64,000 nt of DNA from Tamlana sp038148895 (lineage in GTDB: Bacteria > Bacteroidota > Bacteroidia > Flavobacteriales > Flavobacteriaceae). The notes beneath the pieces are model-generated. The model saw nothing but the letters and a program-made list of their open reading frames with translations, was not told where the DNA came from and ran no database searches. A program made the position numbers and the translations under genes. Below, piece by piece: positions 42,889 to 52,084 of the stretch; positions within the stretch are counted from its first letter, which is position 1; every line of letters begins with the position of its first letter. The DNA is taken from NCBI GenBank assembly GCA_038148895.1, contig JBBVGQ010000001.1. The stretch is one strand, 5' to 3'.

Positions 42889-44022
42889 TTAATATTGAAA
42901 TACTGTAACCCTAAAGGTATTTGGTCCGGGATCAGCAGTCATATTATTTGAAATATTAACCGCACGAATTGTTACTACATCATTTGCACTAACCCAAGCA
43001 TTAAATAAAAGAGGCATACTACTTATTGCGGAATGTGGTATACCCAGACTTACTACATCCCCAACCTTAGCACCAGGAAAAGACATTACTAAATCTCTGT
43101 ATTTAAAAACACCGCTACAACAGTACATAAAAGGAAAATCCAATACTACCGCCATACTTAAAGACCTTTTTATGGCAGTACCACCATTACCTATAATTAT
43201 ATCTCCATTAACTTCTAAAGTCGCTGATGGAGACACTGTTCCTATACCAACATTACCCAAGGAATAAATATCTTCAGTATTGCTAGTTGCCGGAGCGTTA
43301 TCATCCGCCCCATTCCATGGCCCAAAAAAAGAAGCGTTTGATGCCTGAATAATGGTTTGTGTATTATCCTCGGAGGTATAGGTATATGTACCGTCACCAT
43401 TATCGTTTAAAGTTGTAACAGTCTCACTAGCACCTCCTAAGGTTACACTCACCCCAAAATCATCCGTTATAGTATATGTGCCATCTCCATTATCAACTAT
43501 AGTCGCAATCTTTGCATCAAATACAATTTGTTCGTTTAATGTGTTGACAAATGTAAAAGTACCATTATTGTTATCTAAAATTTCATTATTAGTGTCAAAG
43601 GTTGTTTTAGTGCCGTCTTCGGATGTATACGTGAACGTACCGTCTCCATTATTTTGCAAAACAGTAACTTCATTTGTTGAATCTCCAGTACTAATTATTC
43701 TTAGCCATTTTTGCCCGTTCCAGTAATGAAACCCTTCGATTAAATCTCCAGACGGAGAAATATTATAAACCAGTAAACTTTTTGGATTATCTGATGGATT
43801 AGCATCAATAGTAGAAGTATCTAAGGAGTTGCTAAGTTGCACTCTTGGAATAAGCACACCCTTATTTTCTGAAACGACATCTAATTGTGCAGATTCATCA
43901 GGCATAACGGTTCCAATCCCCATCTGAGAATGCCCTAACATAGAAATCATCAAAAATAAAAATATTGAAATATTAATTCTCACATTGATTAATTTGGGAT
44001 GAACATATTTAATTTTCAACAA
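42889..44022 (-). CDS. Secreted protein with N-G-D-G-T repeats
   Basis: 377 residues. After a 15-residue polar stretch comes a signal helix ending G-H-S-Q. Then M-G-I-G-T-x-x-P-x-x-S-A-Q-L-D-V-x-S-x-x-K-G-V-L-I-P-R, a very common start of flavobacterial tail-spike-like surface proteins. Four repeats of about 25 residues follow (140-225) built on D-N-G-D-G-T-Y/F-T-Y-T-S-E-D. The rest resembles a receptor-binding or phage-tail-collar-like beta domain, ending V-T-V-F-Q-Y. No T9SS tail is evident. Probably a surface protein; function unknown. Confidence 0.7.
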   Translation of the reverse strand: MLKIKYVHPKLINVRINISIFLFLMISMLGHSQMGIGTVMPDESAQLDVVSENKGVLIPRVQLSNSLDTSTIDANPSDNPKSLLVYNISPSGDLIEGFHYWNGQKWLRIISTGDSTNEVTVLQNNGDGTFTYTSEDGTKTTFDTNNEILDNNNGTFTFVNTLNEQIVFDAKIATIVDNGDGTYTITDDFGVSVTLGGASETVTTLNDNGDGTYTYTSEDNTQTIIQASNASFFGPWNGADDNAPATSNTEDIYSLGNVGIGTVSPSATLEVNGDIIIGNGGTAIKRSLSMAVVLDFPFMYCCSGVFKYRDLVMSFPGAKVGDVVSLGIPHSAISSMPLLFNAWVSANDVVTIRAVNISNNMTADPGPNTFRVTVFQY

Positions 44023-44092
44023 ATATCAAATAAACTTTTTGTTTTTGAGATTAAAACTTTTGTGCTTTATATAATAACCAATGCAAGAGTGT

Positions 44093-45097
44093 TCAATCAC
44101 CTTCATTTGGCATAAAGTCTGGAAAGCCACTTTCGGTCCATTTTAAAACCCTTGCACGCGTAGCCCGATTGGGATCGGAAAGCTCATGCCCCTTAATTTC
44201 CTTATAATCGCGGGCGTGGTAAATCATAATATCCGTTTTTCCGTCTTCTGAAGTAGTAAACGAATTATGCCCCGGGCCATAACGTTTTAAATCTTCGTTG
44301 GTGTAAAAAACAGGTCCGGGCGATTTATGCCAATTATTGATATCCAACAAATCGGCATTTTCATCAATCCAAAGCAACCCTATGCAGTAGTTGTGATTCG
44401 TGGCACTGGCCGAATAGCTAACGAAAATCTTTCCAGCATGTTTAATAACCGCTGGGCCTTCATTAACGTTGTATTTCATGCGCTCCCAACTGAATTCTGG
44501 TTCGGTGATGATTACCTCAGGGCCTTTTAGTGTTATTGGTGATTCCATTTCGGACAAAACCAAACCTGTACCATGGGCTCCTCCTCTTACGTTTTGGGCC
44601 CAAATGAGGTATCTTTTACCATTATGCTCAAAAGTTGTGGCGTCTAAGGAAAACGATTCAATGCTGGTTTTAATCTGCCCTTCTTCTTTCCATTTGCCTT
44701 TCATTGGGTCTTTAGACCTATTGGACAATACCCACATTCTAATGTTCCAAATATTTTCTGCCTCTCCAGCAGCGAAATAAATATACCAAGTGCCATCAAT
44801 ATTATGAAGTTCTGGCGCCCAAATATGGTGCCCCATTACACCTTTTTCGTGCTTTGTCCAAATTACCTTTTCTTCGGCTTCTTTTAGACCGTTGATGGTT
44901 TCCGATTTTCTCAATACAATTTTATCGTATTCTGGAACCGTTGCAATCAAGTAATAAGTTCCGTCATCCGATTTATGTACCAAAGGGTCTGCTCGTTCTT
45001 CAGCTAAAGGGTTATCAAACTTAATGTCTTGGGAAAATGTTACATTGTAAATAGCAACACAAAAAACCAGAGTGAAAAAATACTTTATTGATTTCAT
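44093..45097 (-). CDS. Glycoside hydrolase family 43
   Basis: 334 residues with a signal peptide ending near T-F-S-Q (1-23). The five-bladed beta-propeller shows the GH43 triad: D37 (A-D-P, general base), D152 (L-D-A, pKa modulator) and E213 (N-E-G-P, general acid); W93-A-P-E-L-H is the usual companion. Members cleave arabinose or xylose linkages in plant or algal polysaccharides. No SusCD pair or other CAZyme is adjacent, so it is not in an evident polysaccharide utilisation locus. Confidence 0.92.
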   Translation of the reverse strand: MKSIKYFFTLVFCVAIYNVTFSQDIKFDNPLAEERADPLVHKSDDGTYYLIATVPEYDKIVLRKSETINGLKEAEEKVIWTKHEKGVMGHHIWAPELHNIDGTWYIYFAAGEAENIWNIRMWVLSNRSKDPMKGKWKEEGQIKTSIESFSLDATTFEHNGKRYLIWAQNVRGGAHGTGLVLSEMESPITLKGPEVIITEPEFSWERMKYNVNEGPAVIKHAGKIFVSYSASATNHNYCIGLLWIDENADLLDINNWHKSPGPVFYTNEDLKRYGPGHNSFTTSEDGKTDIMIYHARDYKEIKGHELSDPNRATRARVLKWTESGFPDFMPNEGD

Positions 45098-45157
45098 TTA
45101 TTTTATTTCAAAAATTAAACGTTTGAATTTGTTCTCTAAAACCATACCATTAATGGC

Positions 45158-45955
45158 TTACCATTCCCTTTGTTTGTTAAGTTCCTCTTGGGCTTCCAAT
45201 TCTTTTTGCGGAATCACTTTTAAAAATGAAGGATGCTGCTCAATGGCATATTCAATCTTTTTTACGATTTCATCGGTGGTTTCATTATCGTAATCTATCT
45301 CCAATGGCGCTTTGATTTCCATAGATTGTAAGATGTTCTTCTTCTTAACACGCAATCCTTTTTTATCAAAAGATCTTCTAAAACCATCAATAACGATGGG
45401 AATTACAATAGGTTTATAACGCTTAATGATGTGTGCCGTTCCTTTCCTGATGGGTTTGAAAGGCGTGGTTGTACCCTGCGGAAAAGTGATGACCCAACCG
45501 TCTTCCAAAGCCCTTCCAATATTGGAGATATCGCTCATTCTAACCTGTCTGTTCACATCCTTTCCTTCAGAACGCCATGTACGCTCAATACTAATAGAGC
45601 CGACATAGGCCAGCACTTTTGGTAACAAACCCGCCCTCATGGTTTCTTTGGCAGCCACATAATAAATATTGAGTTTGGGATTCCAGAGGTAGCCCACATT
45701 TTTTATGGAATCCACACGACCACTCAGGCTTGCATTAAACACATGGAACATGGCCACAACATCCGCAAAATAGGTTTGATGGTTTGAAATGAATAGCACG
45801 TTGGTATCCGGAAGGTCTTTTATAATTTCAGAGCCATCTATCTGCAACTCGTTAAACCCCCTAAAACGCCTATGCGTCATGGCTCCCAAAACTCTAATGA
45901 GCCACTTTTTTATGATCAATATGTGTCCGAATGGATTTCTTTTAAACAATCCCAT
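45158..45955 (-). CDS. 1-acyl-sn-glycerol-3-phosphate acyltransferase-like protein (PlsC family)
   Basis: 265 residues. The acyltransferase motif I reads S-N-H59-Q-T-Y-F-A-D65, with five residues between His and Asp instead of the canonical four; motif III reads F-P-Q-G-T-T-T-P in place of F-P-E-G-T-R-S. A membrane-associated N-terminus and P-I-V-I-D-G-F (motif IV) are present. The overall fold is that of PlsC, which makes phosphatidic acid, but these changes suggest another acceptor. No frameshift is visible around the motif. Confidence 0.82.
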   Translation of the reverse strand: MGLFKRNPFGHILIIKKWLIRVLGAMTHRRFRGFNELQIDGSEIIKDLPDTNVLFISNHQTYFADVVAMFHVFNASLSGRVDSIKNVGYLWNPKLNIYYVAAKETMRAGLLPKVLAYVGSISIERTWRSEGKDVNRQVRMSDISNIGRALEDGWVITFPQGTTTPFKPIRKGTAHIIKRYKPIVIPIVIDGFRRSFDKKGLRVKKKNILQSMEIKAPLEIDYDNETTDEIVKKIEYAIEQHPSFLKVIPQKELEAQEELNKQREW

Positions 45956-46052
45956 AAAATCGCACGTTCAAAATTTGGTTAGTCCTACAATTTAAACAAA
46001 TTCCAGCAAAACCCATTTAAATTGAGCCTACAAAAGTAACAAACAAAATAAA

Positions 46053-46694
46053 TTACCAAAGCTGTTTCAGTATATCTTTAATTTCGCTGAGCATCATGGC
46101 CGTTGCACCCCAAACCACATGCCCGTTCAATATAAATGCAGGTACCTCAACCTCAATACTATAAGAAGTGGTCAACCTTTTAGTGATTAAAACTTGGTCA
46201 TCCAAAAAATGGTCTAAATTAACTTCAATGATGTCTTCTACTTCATCTTCTTGTTTGATAAATTGCGGTTTGTTTTTGGTGATTCCAACAAAGGGTTGTA
46301 CATAAAAGTTGCTGGGCGGAATGTAAACCCTTGTCAATTTCTTTACAATTTCCATCTGATTGATGGCCACACCAATCTCTTCATTGGTTTCCCTTAAAGC
46401 AGCTTCTTCTAATGAATTATCATATTTTTCAAGCTTCCCTCCAGGAAATCCAACTTGGGCAGAATGCACACCTTTATAGGTTTTCCTTAAAATGAACACC
46501 AACTTCGTTTGTTCAAATTCATCAGGATAAAATAATGCCAAAACACCTGCATGTTTCGCCCTTTTTATGGCCTCCTCCTGCTTTTTTAGGAGTTCTTGAC
46601 GGAAAGGAGGCATCATTTTAAAATGGGATGTTTCGGCTGGAAGCGGTATATTTTTTATTTTTGGTAGCGATTGTAAAAATTCATCAAAATTCAT
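46053..46694 (-). CDS. Nudix hydrolase, CoA pyrophosphatase (NudL) type
   Basis: 213 residues. The Nudix box runs from G-F-P-G-G-K-L-E through R-E-T-N-E-E-I-G, and the upstream V-H-S-A-Q-V-G-F-P-G-G segment is the UPF0035 signature of CoA/acyl-CoA pyrophosphatases. It hydrolyses CoA to 3',5'-ADP and phosphopantetheine. It is divergent from the cyclophilin gene with a 37-bp gap. Confidence 0.92.
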   Translation of the reverse strand: MNFDEFLQSLPKIKNIPLPAETSHFKMMPPFRQELLKKQEEAIKRAKHAGVLALFYPDEFEQTKLVFILRKTYKGVHSAQVGFPGGKLEKYDNSLEEAALRETNEEIGVAINQMEIVKKLTRVYIPPSNFYVQPFVGITKNKPQFIKQEDEVEDIIEVNLDHFLDDQVLITKRLTTSYSIEVEVPAFILNGHVVWGATAMMLSEIKDILKQLW

Positions 46695-46731
46695 CTGAAA
46701 AAGCCCAAAAAGGCACTTAAATTTTTAATTA

Positions 46732-47436
46732 ATGAGATTCTTTTTAATGTTATGCGTTTTTTTCATCTTTCTGAATTGTGAAGATAAAAAAACTAAGAAC
46801 AATAGTGCAACCAAAACCGAAGTTGAACAAAAAGACACCACAAACGCCCCTGAGGTACTTACCGAAGAACCAAAGCGCGAGTTCCCATTACTGGATTCAA
46901 AAAACGCTATGGAATTCTTCTTGCAATACGATAAAAAACATAAGGAAAATAAGGTGCGCATTACTACAGATTTTGGTTCTTTTGATGTGTTGCTGTATGA
47001 TGAAACCAAATTCCACCGCTCCAATTTTATTTTCTTGACTAAGCTAAAATATTTTAACGGCACCCAATTTTACCGCGTTATTGACAATTTTATGGTTCAG
47101 GCCGGCCACAGCGACGATAAAAAAACCATAGAAAAACGGAACAGTATTGGCCAATACCTGTTACCACCAGACACCAAACGCGGTTTTAAGCATGACCGTG
47201 GTGTTATTTCCATGCCAAGTAGCGAAATTGAAAATCCACATAAATTGGCCTCGCCTTTTGAGTTTTTTATTGTGCAACAGCATGGAGGCGCCCATTATTT
47301 GGATGGCGATTACACCATTTTTGGTCATGTAACCCGAGGTATGGAAGTGATTGACAAAATTGCTGCTGTTGAAACCGATGAAGCCGATTGGCCATTGCGA
47401 AACATTTATATTCGTAATGTGGAAATTATAGAATAG
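46732..47436 (+). CDS. Cyclophilin-type peptidyl-prolyl isomerase lipoprotein
   Basis: 234 residues. Lipoprotein signal with F-L-N-C16, then a Lys/Thr-rich linker to about 80. The cyclophilin domain (85-234) has F-Y-R-V-I-D-N-F-M-V-Q-A-G, F-F-I-V-Q and G-H-V-T-R-G-M-E-V-I-D-K-I-A. It probably assists folding of exported proteins in the periplasm. It is followed 36 bp on by the LtrA gene. Confidence 0.92.
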   Translation: MRFFLMLCVFFIFLNCEDKKTKNNSATKTEVEQKDTTNAPEVLTEEPKREFPLLDSKNAMEFFLQYDKKHKENKVRITTDFGSFDVLLYDETKFHRSNFIFLTKLKYFNGTQFYRVIDNFMVQAGHSDDKKTIEKRNSIGQYLLPPDTKRGFKHDRGVISMPSSEIENPHKLASPFEFFIVQQHGGAHYLDGDYTIFGHVTRGMEVIDKIAAVETDEADWPLRNIYIRNVEIIE

Positions 47437-47472
47437 TTCCTAGATTTTTTAGATTATTAAACCATAAAAAAT

Positions 47473-48690
47473 ATGCTATTGAGAATCAATAAAATAAAAA
47501 TGACTGGACGCAGTTTTACCGAAGGTCATCGCGCTGCCACCCCATTAGAATTATTTTTTGATTTAATATTTGTTATTGCCATTGCTTCTGCGGCGAGCAA
47601 CTTGCATCATGAATTGGCGGCACATCATACACTAAATGGAATTATTGCCTTTTTTATGGCCTTTTTTTCCATTTGGTGGGCATGGATGAATTTTACGTGG
47701 TTTGCTTCGGCTTACGATACCGATGATACCCCTTTTAGGCTAACCACTTTTTTGCTAATGTTCGGTGCGCTGATATTTGCCGTGGGTGTGAATGATATTA
47801 GTTTAGGAAATTCACGACCTTATGTTCCTGTTTTCGGATTTGTTATCATGCGTATTGCTATGTCCATTCATTGGCTTAGGGCAGCTAAAGAACACCCTGA
47901 AAACAAAAAAACAAACCTTCGTTACGCCCTTGGTATTATTTTCGCCCAACTATGCTGGGTAGCTTGGTTGTTCATCCCAAAGGATTTGGCACTATGGGCA
48001 TTTTTGGTTTTTATGCTCATTGAATTATCGGTACCGCTGTATGCTGAGGGCAAAAAATTAGCAACCAATTGGCACCCCCATCACATTGCTGAACGCTATG
48101 GTTTGTTGACCATTATTGTTTTAGGCGAAGGGCTTCTTGGAACCGCCAATACTATTTCTGGCCTATTGAAAGACGAAACACATTGGTCGGCAGCAGCTTT
48201 CCCTTTGGGATTAGCGGCAGCTTCTCTAATCTTTGCTTTGTGGTGGACGTATTTTGAATTGCCCTGGGGAAGAGTTTTAGAGGAAAAAAGAAACCGGAAA
48301 GTAGGTTTTCTTTTTGGCTATTCCCATTTTTTGGTTTTTGCTTCCTTAGCCGCTGTTGGCAGCAGTCTGGAATTGATTGCAGACACCACACAACAACACT
48401 TTAATCCCAACGAAGTTACAGAACACCCAGTAACACCTCTATTTGCCATAACAGCACTTTCTTTGAGTATTGGCATTTACCTTATTACAACAAGTATTTT
48501 GAGAATTTTACTTATAGACCATTCAAAATATAATTGGCTAGCCCTGTTCACCAGTGTTTTAGTTGCAGCTATCCCTATTTTTATGGTTTCTTTAGGGTTA
48601 GAAATTATATGGGCACTAGTGTTTTCCGTTGTTGGTATATTAATTTACATCTCTTTTTGTAACTGGACGAAGTGCAATGTTTATAAATAA
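47473..48690 (+). CDS. Low temperature requirement protein A (LtrA) family membrane protein
   Basis: 405 residues from the ATG at 47473; an ATG at 47500 is an alternative. About ten membrane helices. The family signature is at the N-terminus: A-A-T-P-L-E-L-F-F-D-L-I-F-V-I-A, followed by W-W-A-W-M-N-F-T-W-F and Y-D-T-D-D. A second motif, H-H-I-A-E-R-Y-G-L-L-T-I-I-V-L-G-E, lies near the middle. LtrA was first linked to growth in the cold in Listeria; its biochemical role is unknown. Confidence 0.9.
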   Translation: MLLRINKIKMTGRSFTEGHRAATPLELFFDLIFVIAIASAASNLHHELAAHHTLNGIIAFFMAFFSIWWAWMNFTWFASAYDTDDTPFRLTTFLLMFGALIFAVGVNDISLGNSRPYVPVFGFVIMRIAMSIHWLRAAKEHPENKKTNLRYALGIIFAQLCWVAWLFIPKDLALWAFLVFMLIELSVPLYAEGKKLATNWHPHHIAERYGLLTIIVLGEGLLGTANTISGLLKDETHWSAAAFPLGLAAASLIFALWWTYFELPWGRVLEEKRNRKVGFLFGYSHFLVFASLAAVGSSLELIADTTQQHFNPNEVTEHPVTPLFAITALSLSIGIYLITTSILRILLIDHSKYNWLALFTSVLVAAIPIFMVSLGLEIIWALVFSVVGILIYISFCNWTKCNVYK

Positions 48691-48844
48691 AATATTTTGT
48701 TCGATCTAGAAATAAAGGTATAGAACAATAATCCCCTACTAAACGCTCAAATTTGTAAGTAACTTTTGTATATATTTGAGTGGGTTGTAAAATAGAAATA
48801 AACGTTATTGCATTTAGCCTAATTAGTGCAAGTAATTTAAGAAA

Positions 48845-49915
48845 ATGATCGTCGAAGACAAAATTGTATTTTTAGACACAAGTGTTTTTGAATCTGAAAA
48901 CTATTTTGAGGGAAGAAATATCAATATCCTGTTCAATCTAGCCAAAGAGGAATTGATACATCTAAAAATGACTGATATTGTTTATCGAGAAATACTTAAT
49001 AGAATCGAAAACCACGCAGTGAAAGCGGTTAATATTTACAAAAAAGATAAGCTTAATTTCGAGAGAGAAGCAAGAATTCTTCGAAACACAAATGTTTTAA
49101 GTGGGCATTTCGAAAGAGTAGATTTTAAGGAGCTTAAAGAGAAAGCTAAAAGAGAAATTCAAGAAAAATTTCATCAAGTTATCGCTGAGTTCAGAGTCGA
49201 AGTTATTGATACTAGCATTGTTGACATCAAGGAAGTTCTTGAAGACTACTTTGAAACAAAGCCGCCATTTAAAGATGGATTAAAGAAAAATGAATTCCCA
49301 GACGCATTAAGTATAAACGCTATAAAAAAATGGTGTGGGAAAACATCTAATACAGCAATTCATTTATCAAACGACAAAGACTTTGATGAATATGCTGAAG
49401 AATCTATTGATTGTTCTCACGATCTATCAGGTTTACTCGAATTCTTATTCACAGAAAACAGTGATATTCAATATGAATTTATAACTGCCATTTACAAAAA
49501 ATCGATTGGGGAAATTGAAGTCTCAATTGAAAAAGAACTATCTGAAGATTTGTCAAGTTTAGCTTATTCCGAATTGGAAAATGATGCTTATTATCAGGAT
49601 GTTGAAGTAGACTTTTTGGAAATCAATGATTTTGAATTAAAGATAGGTGTAATCAATGAAATCGAAGATGAAACCTTTTCTTATGAAATTGAAATGAACA
49701 TTATTTTCTCTGTTGAAGCTTATTATACAGATTTATCAATGGCTTATTATGATAAAGAAGATGGAGTTTGGTGGGGAGAAGAAAGAATAAGTGAAACTAA
49801 AATGTATTCAGTTAATACTTTAATCTATGCGGATTTTGAATTGGAGGCAAACAAAATTGATGGGAATTTTATAGAAATTACCGACTTTGAATTTAGAGAG
49901 GTTGAAGAAATATAG
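48845..49915 (+). CDS. PIN-domain (DUF4935-like) protein with C-terminal extension
   Basis: 356 residues. The N-terminal 200 residues have a PIN-like nuclease arrangement: V-F-L-D-T-S-V-F (first Asp near 11), E of V-Y-R-E-I-L, D of F-P-D-A-L-S and D of S-N-D-K-D-F, i.e. the four acidic positions that bind metal. A helical insert lies between. The remaining 150 residues are acidic and beta-rich and match nothing I know. Base composition is more AT-rich than the neighbouring genes and it has no operon partner. It is likely a nuclease; a role in toxin-antitoxin or phage defence is possible but no antitoxin is seen. Confidence 0.75.
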   Translation: MIVEDKIVFLDTSVFESENYFEGRNINILFNLAKEELIHLKMTDIVYREILNRIENHAVKAVNIYKKDKLNFEREARILRNTNVLSGHFERVDFKELKEKAKREIQEKFHQVIAEFRVEVIDTSIVDIKEVLEDYFETKPPFKDGLKKNEFPDALSINAIKKWCGKTSNTAIHLSNDKDFDEYAEESIDCSHDLSGLLEFLFTENSDIQYEFITAIYKKSIGEIEVSIEKELSEDLSSLAYSELENDAYYQDVEVDFLEINDFELKIGVINEIEDETFSYEIEMNIIFSVEAYYTDLSMAYYDKEDGVWWGEERISETKMYSVNTLIYADFELEANKIDGNFIEITDFEFREVEEI

Positions 49916-49987
49916 AAACTGCATACAAAATGGATAAGTAAATGACTGTTCTAGCTTAGTCTGCTTCTAAAAACCACCCGAATTGAC

Positions 49988-50419
49988 ATGAACAAAAAAC
50001 TAATAAAACTCTTTTTACGATTAGCAATTTCCATTGGATTTTTATCTGCGGCGGCAGACCGATTTGGTATTTGGAGCAATGAAGTCTCTGTATGGGGTAA
50101 TTGGGATAGTTTTTTAAGCTACACCGAAATAATAAATCCTTGGTTTCCAAAATCATTAATCCCGACAATTGGAATTTTAGTAACTGCCGCAGAAGTTGTT
50201 TTTGCGATTTTCCTAATCATCGGATTTAAAACAGAACTGTTTGCAAAATTCAGTGGGGTTCTGCTTTTAATATTCGCATTGTCCATGTCCTTTTCAACTG
50301 GAATTAAAGGCCCGTTAGACTTTTCCGTTTTTACTGCTTCTGCTGCAGCATTCGCCTTGAGTTTAATGAAAGAAAAATATTTGGAATTAGATAATCTGAT
50401 TTTTAAAACAGAAAAATAA
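49988..50419 (+). CDS. DoxX family membrane protein
   Basis: 143 residues with four membrane helices, including L-R-L-A-I-S-I-G-F-L-S-A-A-A-D-R near the start and A-A-E-V-V-F-A-I-F-L-I-I-G-F in the third helix, in agreement with the DoxX/DoxD-like group. Function is unknown; relatives are linked to quinone- or thiol-dependent redox. It is followed by ppk2 with a 40-bp gap. Confidence 0.82.
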   Translation: MNKKLIKLFLRLAISIGFLSAAADRFGIWSNEVSVWGNWDSFLSYTEIINPWFPKSLIPTIGILVTAAEVVFAIFLIIGFKTELFAKFSGVLLLIFALSMSFSTGIKGPLDFSVFTASAAAFALSLMKEKYLELDNLIFKTEK

Positions 50420-50459
50420 AAACCACAGTGCAACAAATCATTCAAAAACTTAAAAAGAC

Positions 50460-51200
50460 ATGTTACTACATTCCATAGAAAACGACCCCGAGTTTATACA
50501 GCTGCAAACCGAAATGGTTCGTATGCAAAATTGGTTGATTGAATCGGGCAAAAGACTCATCATTATCTGCGAAGGAAGAGACAGTGCCGGTAAAGGTGGT
50601 GCCATAATGCGCTTTATAAGATTCATTAACCCACGGCACTACAGGGTTGTGGCATTAAACAAACCTACCGAAAAGGAAAAGGGACAATGGTATTTTCAAA
50701 GATATATTAAACACTTTCCAAGCCCGGGTGAGATTGTTTTTTTCGATAGAAGCTGGTACAACCGGGCCGTTGTAGAACCTGTGATGGGCTTCTGCTCCCA
50801 AGAGCAGTACGACTTGTTTATTAACCAAGTGGTTAAATTTGAAGAAATGCTTATTGAAGACGGGCTAATCCTCGTCAAATTGTGGTTTTCCATTGATAAA
50901 AAAGAACAGGAAAAGCGACTCGAAGAACGAAAAGTAAACCCCCTAATAAGCTGGAAATTAAGTACCGTTGATGCTCAGGCCCAACAAAAATGGGATGATT
51001 TTACGAAGTACAAGGAACTTATGTTTGAAAAAACGGGCACTGAAAATTCACCATGGATTGTTGTTAAGGGTAACAATAAAGACCTTGCGCGGAAAGAATC
51101 TATGAGATACGTACTCAGCAAAATTGATTACAGTCAAAAAGGACTTACCGGAATAAATCTTGACTTCGATCCTGAAACTATTAAGGTGAACAATAAATAA
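50460..51200 (+). CDS. ppk2: Polyphosphate kinase 2
   Basis: 246 residues, one PPK2 domain. Walker A is G39-R-D-S-A-G-K-G-G; the lid region and Walker B are in F-F-D-R-S-W-Y-N-R-A, and W-K-L-S and Q-Q-K-W-D-D-F complete the family pattern. PPK2 uses polyphosphate to phosphorylate nucleotides (GDP/ADP or AMP, by class). The length and single domain suggest class I. Convergent with the TRIC gene across an inverted-repeat region. Confidence 0.94.
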   Translation: MLLHSIENDPEFIQLQTEMVRMQNWLIESGKRLIIICEGRDSAGKGGAIMRFIRFINPRHYRVVALNKPTEKEKGQWYFQRYIKHFPSPGEIVFFDRSWYNRAVVEPVMGFCSQEQYDLFINQVVKFEEMLIEDGLILVKLWFSIDKKEQEKRLEERKVNPLISWKLSTVDAQAQQKWDDFTKYKELMFEKTGTENSPWIVVKGNNKDLARKESMRYVLSKIDYSQKGLTGINLDFDPETIKVNNK

Positions 51201-51250
51201 TTACATATATACCTTTTACAAGCAAATAAATAATCACTCAAATTTCACCT

Positions 51251-51329
51251 ATTTGTCACCTTGAGCGGAGTCGAAAGGTCTTAAAATGAAGAATTTGGAT
51301 TAGGTTTCGACTACGCTCAACCTGACATT
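51251..51329. repeat. Paired inverted dispersed repeats downstream of ppk2
   Basis: TTGAGCGGAGTCGAAA (left) and TTTCGACTACGCTCAA (right) are inverted with one mismatch, flanked by GTCA and TGAC, with about 30 nt between. Sequences of the TTGAGCGNAGTCGAAA type are frequent in Bacteroidota intergenic DNA. As a hairpin it could act as a transcriptional insulator between the convergent ppk2 and TRIC genes. Confidence 0.65.
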
Positions 51330-51405
51330 CAATATTAATTTTTTTGATATTTAGATTCTAAAAAAAAATCAATCAACAATAACCCATGTTACATAATTAA
51401 AAGCT

Positions 51406-52020
51406 TCAACTTTTATCAGCGTTCCTGTAAATATTGGGCAAAGCAATCTTAAATTTTACGGCCAATAATCGGGTGGTGATTACCACAAGCCCAGCAATGA
51501 TAAACACAAAGTCGTCTTTTATTGGAAATTCATGAAGAACAAAATATACAACACCTCCTAAAATACAGGCGGTGGCATAAATTTCCTTTCTAAAAATCAC
51601 GGGTATTTCATTACATAAAATATCACGTATCACACCACCAAAACTGGCTGTAATTGTGCCCAACGCAATACAAATTATAGGATGCAAATCGGCGCTCAAT
51701 CCTTTTTCAATACCCACCAAAGTATAAAGTCCAATACCAATGGTGTCGAACAAAAACAGCGATGTTCTCAAGTAATTTATTTTGTTCCGTACAACAATGG
51801 CAAAAATCGCAGACCCAAGTATAGCGTATGTATAGTTCATGTCTTGCATCCAACTTACCGGTGTATTTCCAATCAGTAAATCGCGTAATGTACCGCCACC
51901 AACAGCCGTTACAAAGGCTATGATTAAAACACCGAACAAATCCATTTTTTTATCAAAGGCTACTAAAACCCCTGAGATGGCGAAGGCTATGGTTCCTAAA
52001 ATATCGATGGTGTAAAGCAT
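51406..52020 (-). CDS. Trimeric intracellular cation (TRIC) channel family protein
   Basis: 204 residues from the ATG at 52020; 22 further codons are open upstream but polar and unlike the family. Two similar halves of three helices contain the pore glycines in the G-G-G-T-L-R-D motif (near 50) and G-G-V-I-R-D (near 125), followed by a final helix. This is the YadS/UPF0126 family, now known as prokaryotic TRIC channels that conduct K+ and Na+. Single gene downstream of an A18 tract. Confidence 0.9.
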   Translation of the reverse strand: MLYTIDILGTIAFAISGVLVAFDKKMDLFGVLIIAFVTAVGGGTLRDLLIGNTPVSWMQDMNYTYAILGSAIFAIVVRNKINYLRTSLFLFDTIGIGLYTLVGIEKGLSADLHPIICIALGTITASFGGVIRDILCNEIPVIFRKEIYATACILGGVVYFVLHEFPIKDDFVFIIAGLVVITTRLLAVKFKIALPNIYRNADKS

Positions 52021-52084
52021 AAGGTTGTTTATTTTTTTTAAGATTCCAAGACGAGCTCGGAATGAGTGATTCGCACACTTTTTC

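Noticed and set aside
44093..45097. GH43 as part of a polysaccharide utilisation locus
   Set aside because: No SusC/SusD pair, sulfatase, other CAZyme or hybrid two-component regulator lies within several genes on either side.
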